Assembly (NCBI GenBank): GCA_963457665.1
Contig: OY735202.1
Coordinates: 52,961,351 to 53,025,350, forward strand
Length of the DNA stretch: 64,000 nt
Direction of reading: 5' to 3'
Origin: Thysanoteuthis rhombus
Taxonomy: Eukaryota; Mollusca; Cephalopoda; Oegopsida; Thysanoteuthidae
A program made the translations under genes and the position numbers. Each line of letters begins with the position of its first letter. The first letter of the stretch is position 1. The notes under the pieces were generated by a model. The model did not search any database. It was not told where the DNA came from and was given only the letters and a program-made list of their open reading frames with translations. Positions 61,590 through 64,000 of this stretch are shown here, piece after piece.

Positions 61590-62470
61590 ATATTTTTCTA
61601 TAGCAATTCGAAAGACAGTAGTCAGTGATGAAAGAAAATAAATTTCCATGTAAGAATGAAAGTTTTTGTAGTAGTCATTTTAATAGATGGATAAAATTCT
61701 CTTGAATTTATAAGGGAATATGGCCATTTAACAAAGTGCTTTTCTGAGATTAAAAACTGAATCTGACAGTATTAAATTCTTTGAAAAGGAGATGAAACAT
61801 CATTAGAAAAGACTTGGCTGGAGATGAAGTGTCCATCCTGTTAGAGTTAAATCCTGAGCTGGAAAAATTTAGATCTATTGTCTTATATAAGAATTTAGCT
61901 TAAGCGGCCTTGTTGTGAAGCAGTAGTCAGGAAGCTAGTCTTGCCGACCACAACAACTTTAATGAATTCAATCTTCACTAGGCATCCCGCACTTGTAGCC
62001 CTGAGCTATATGAACTAAGCTTAGTAAATACCAACAATTTTATTTTCAGCAGGTGAAAGAGCTACAAAATAGATATTCTAAAACAGTAAATTTTCCAAGC
62101 AAAGCTAAACAATATCATTACATGACATAAATTAACTCAGGGATTAAAGATCAAAGTAATTCAAGTTGAAACATGTTTAAACTGCTACAATATTGAACTG
62201 AGGTTTGGAACAATGTAAGGATGATAACAGCACTATGTCACTGAAAACCTAAGTTAATTTTACAACAATGATACATTTATCTAAAATATATACAAAATAT
62301 TTTTTTATGAAGGAATAATTCGACTTTAGCATTAGTAACTAAAAGTTCTAATATTTGCTAAACATAATGGGCATGAATTATTTTAATCATTATTAAAAGA
62401 TTTTTTTGCACTTAATCCATTTCGGCCAATTAAAATGATCACCTATGTCTTTAACTTAGTAGTTTAAGAT
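61590..62470. other. AT-rich noncoding DNA
   Basis: A less A/T-rich patch at about 61905-62015 (GGCCTTGTTGTGAAGCAG, GCATCCCGCACTTG) might be a SINE head, but no convincing A and B boxes were found. Confidence 0.35.
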
Positions 62471-62479
62471 CCTTGGCAA

Positions 62480-62960
62480 TTCTTGATGAGGCTAACACTG
62501 TCAGCAGCTCTGAGAGATTTTGAGAATTGAGAATTTCAGTTAGAGTTTCCATTTACCAGATATGTCTTGCACAGAGCTGCAATATCAATTCTATGTCTTT
62601 GAAGCTCAGAGGCAACCAGAGCAGCGCACCCAGGTGTTTTGTCCATGTCAGATGATTTTACATCGAGAACTGCTCTTCCAGTCCAGGCTGCATTTCATCT
62701 TTTTGGATTGTTGACTGTACATACGTGATGCCTTGGTGAGGATGATTACCTACCACAGGGCTTTTTAGAAGGCAGGCAATTTTAAGCTCACCGTTTCTTG
62801 TATGAAGTGAGCAGCGCAGACCTTTAAAAGGGCAACCCAGATGTACAGGACACTTGGTTTGGTAAAAGAACAATCTGGTGGCACAGAAAGAGCTCGTGTT
62901 GCAGGAGATCTGTCTCTCGGTGTTAGTCTATCGCTGCTCTCCAACTGCTGTTTTTTTGGG
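62480..62960 (-). pseudogene. 5' region of a LINE (start of the endonuclease ORF), decayed
   Basis: On the minus strand one frame contains CAALVASELQRHRIDIAALC, then KTYL. This matches the 'RRTALVARELxRYxIDIAALSETRLA' opening of a LINE endonuclease (from memory). Upstream frames (for example SSDRLTPRDRSPATRALSVP and 62658-62873 with ELKIACLLKSP) fit the leader and 'LKIAxWNVRTL' start with frameshifts. Base composition is higher in G+C than the flanks. No later endonuclease motif follows. Confidence 0.5.
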
Positions 62961-64000
62961 GGTTGTCAGTTTGTTACCCAAAGTCTAACCTACAAGGCAG
63001 CAAGATAGGAATCAGTAAACAATAGCAAAAAAGCTAGGGGAACACCAATCCCAACAAGAAGCCTCTTGGACTTTCAGAGGGGGAAATGACAGGACCAACA
63101 CCTTGCTCAAGAGTGACCTGGAACCAGGGCCGGGGAGTCAGAACACAAAGTCCCAAATTCTGTCTCTTGGCTAGATTTTTCATTTACTGCTAACTCTAAA
63201 GCTAAAAATGTTACACTATAAATTCTTTTCTTATTTTTCAATGACTTGGTTTAGATTATTATTTCTTTTCATTTTAAAAAAGAAACAAGAAAGTTCATTA
63301 AAGAACAAAAAGAAGTAAAGGAATGATTATCAGGAACATCTTTCTCCACTAGTTTATTTTTCAGCTTCAACTTTGAATTCCATGAATACCTGAAGCAAAT
63401 AAACAAATAGCCATTTGAAAAGAAATAAACTCAATTAGGTACATAACCCATCCTTTTCAAAATAAAAGCATTGTTTGAATGCAAAATTCATGGGAATAGA
63501 ACATGGATGTTTACATAATAAATGAAATAAAAATTACATTGCAAAAGAATAAAATGATCATCCCAACCAGGTATTTTTTAATTTCAAAATCTACTTTTTC
63601 CACTAACTTATGAAGATATTTTCTGGTGTGATGTGCTTGAGTGTGCTTTAATCCTAATGTATGAGTAATAATCTTATTGTTTTTATGAACAAGTCAAACA
63701 TTAATGGCAAAATAGTTTGACTCTGGGATACATGTACACATACATTTTGATAAAGACAAAGCGTCCCTTCTTTCTCATATTTGACCTCTATAATTATCCG
63801 TCTCCCAAGACTTTCTCTTTCTAGAGATTAGATCCCCAAAATTTTAAAGTTTATCTATACTGTGTTACATATTTTATGAGCTTATGATGTCAGTTTAGTA
63901 TGTTAGATGCACTGTTGTACACTGACAAATTCATTTTATACAATATTCTGATAAAGAACAAAAATAGGCCTTTTTAATTTCATTACTGAGTTGATATTTG
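62961..64000. other. AT-rich noncoding DNA
   Basis: The first 200 bp may still belong to the LINE leader (CTAACCTACAAGGC to CCAGGGCCGGGGAG). The remainder is featureless. Confidence 0.35.

Noticed and set aside
61905-62015. GC-richer patch as a tRNA gene
   Set aside because: No cloverleaf and no convincing A and B boxes.
63350-63400. Minus-strand acceptor-like TTTATTTGCTTCAG followed by a short open frame as a terminal exon
   Set aside because: About 39 codons with no recognisable content; acceptor-like strings are common in this composition.
1-64000. Search for CRISPR arrays, bacterial operons, rRNA and tRNA genes
   Set aside because: None seen; the introns, MITEs and LINE relics show eukaryotic nuclear DNA.

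Overview
This is an AT-rich, intron- and repeat-dominated piece of a metazoan nuclear genome. It has no operons, no ribosome-binding-site logic, no RNA genes I could identify and no CRISPR. Almost every open frame is short and accidental. The non-LTR and DNA transposon relics and the large introns fit an invertebrate, perhaps a mollusc such as a cephalopod, or a chelicerate. The sequence does not fix the clade.

Host gene: the only convincing host coding sequence is a pair of minus-strand exons, 48100-48244 and 45783-45932. Both have canonical splice sites and compatible phases. Together they encode the stretch just after the EF-hand pair and into the start of the coiled coil of an EF-hand/Rab protein of the CRACR2A (EFCAB4) family. 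I did not find the flanking exons, so the rest of the gene lies in large introns or outside the window. The intron between the two exons holds a reverse-transcriptase relic, a hAT-type MITE with an 8-bp target duplication and a short RTE 3' end.

Transposon relics, left to right: a 42-bp minisatellite (1.8-2.1 kb); a TIR-bounded element (2.2-2.9 kb); three copies of a roughly 400-bp family 'A' (5.2, 6.5 and 42 kb); a possible tRNA-derived SINE (5.8 kb); an inverted pair of related sequences (8.1 and 10.3 kb); foldback-type family 'C' (10.5-11.3 and 52.8-53.3 kb); a repeat carrying AGGTCA half-sites at exact 10-bp spacing (17.6-18.7 kb); an RT C-terminal relic (19.4-19.8 kb); a polypurine block (20.8-21.5 kb); an RTE-type LINE with endonuclease and reverse transcriptase in one frame broken by four stops (22.2-24.3 kb); a dead copy of a repetitive orphan gene family with PIN/FEN-like motifs (27.0-28.7 kb); two Tc1/mariner relics (39.7-41.3 kb); MITE family 'B' (8.8, 24.4, 43.9, 50.6 and 55.4-56.7 kb); more LINE pieces (46.8, 47.9, 50.2, 53.9 and 62.5-63.0 kb); a 5'-inverted RTE insertion with a 10-bp target duplication (57.1-57.6 kb); and a second hAT-type MITE (61.3-61.6 kb).

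The rest is AT-rich noncoding DNA with TA and GT microsatellites. One GC- and CpG-richer block (51.36-52.29 kb) with a TATA-box-like start is unexplained. Family identifications come from memory of protein motifs; no search was run.
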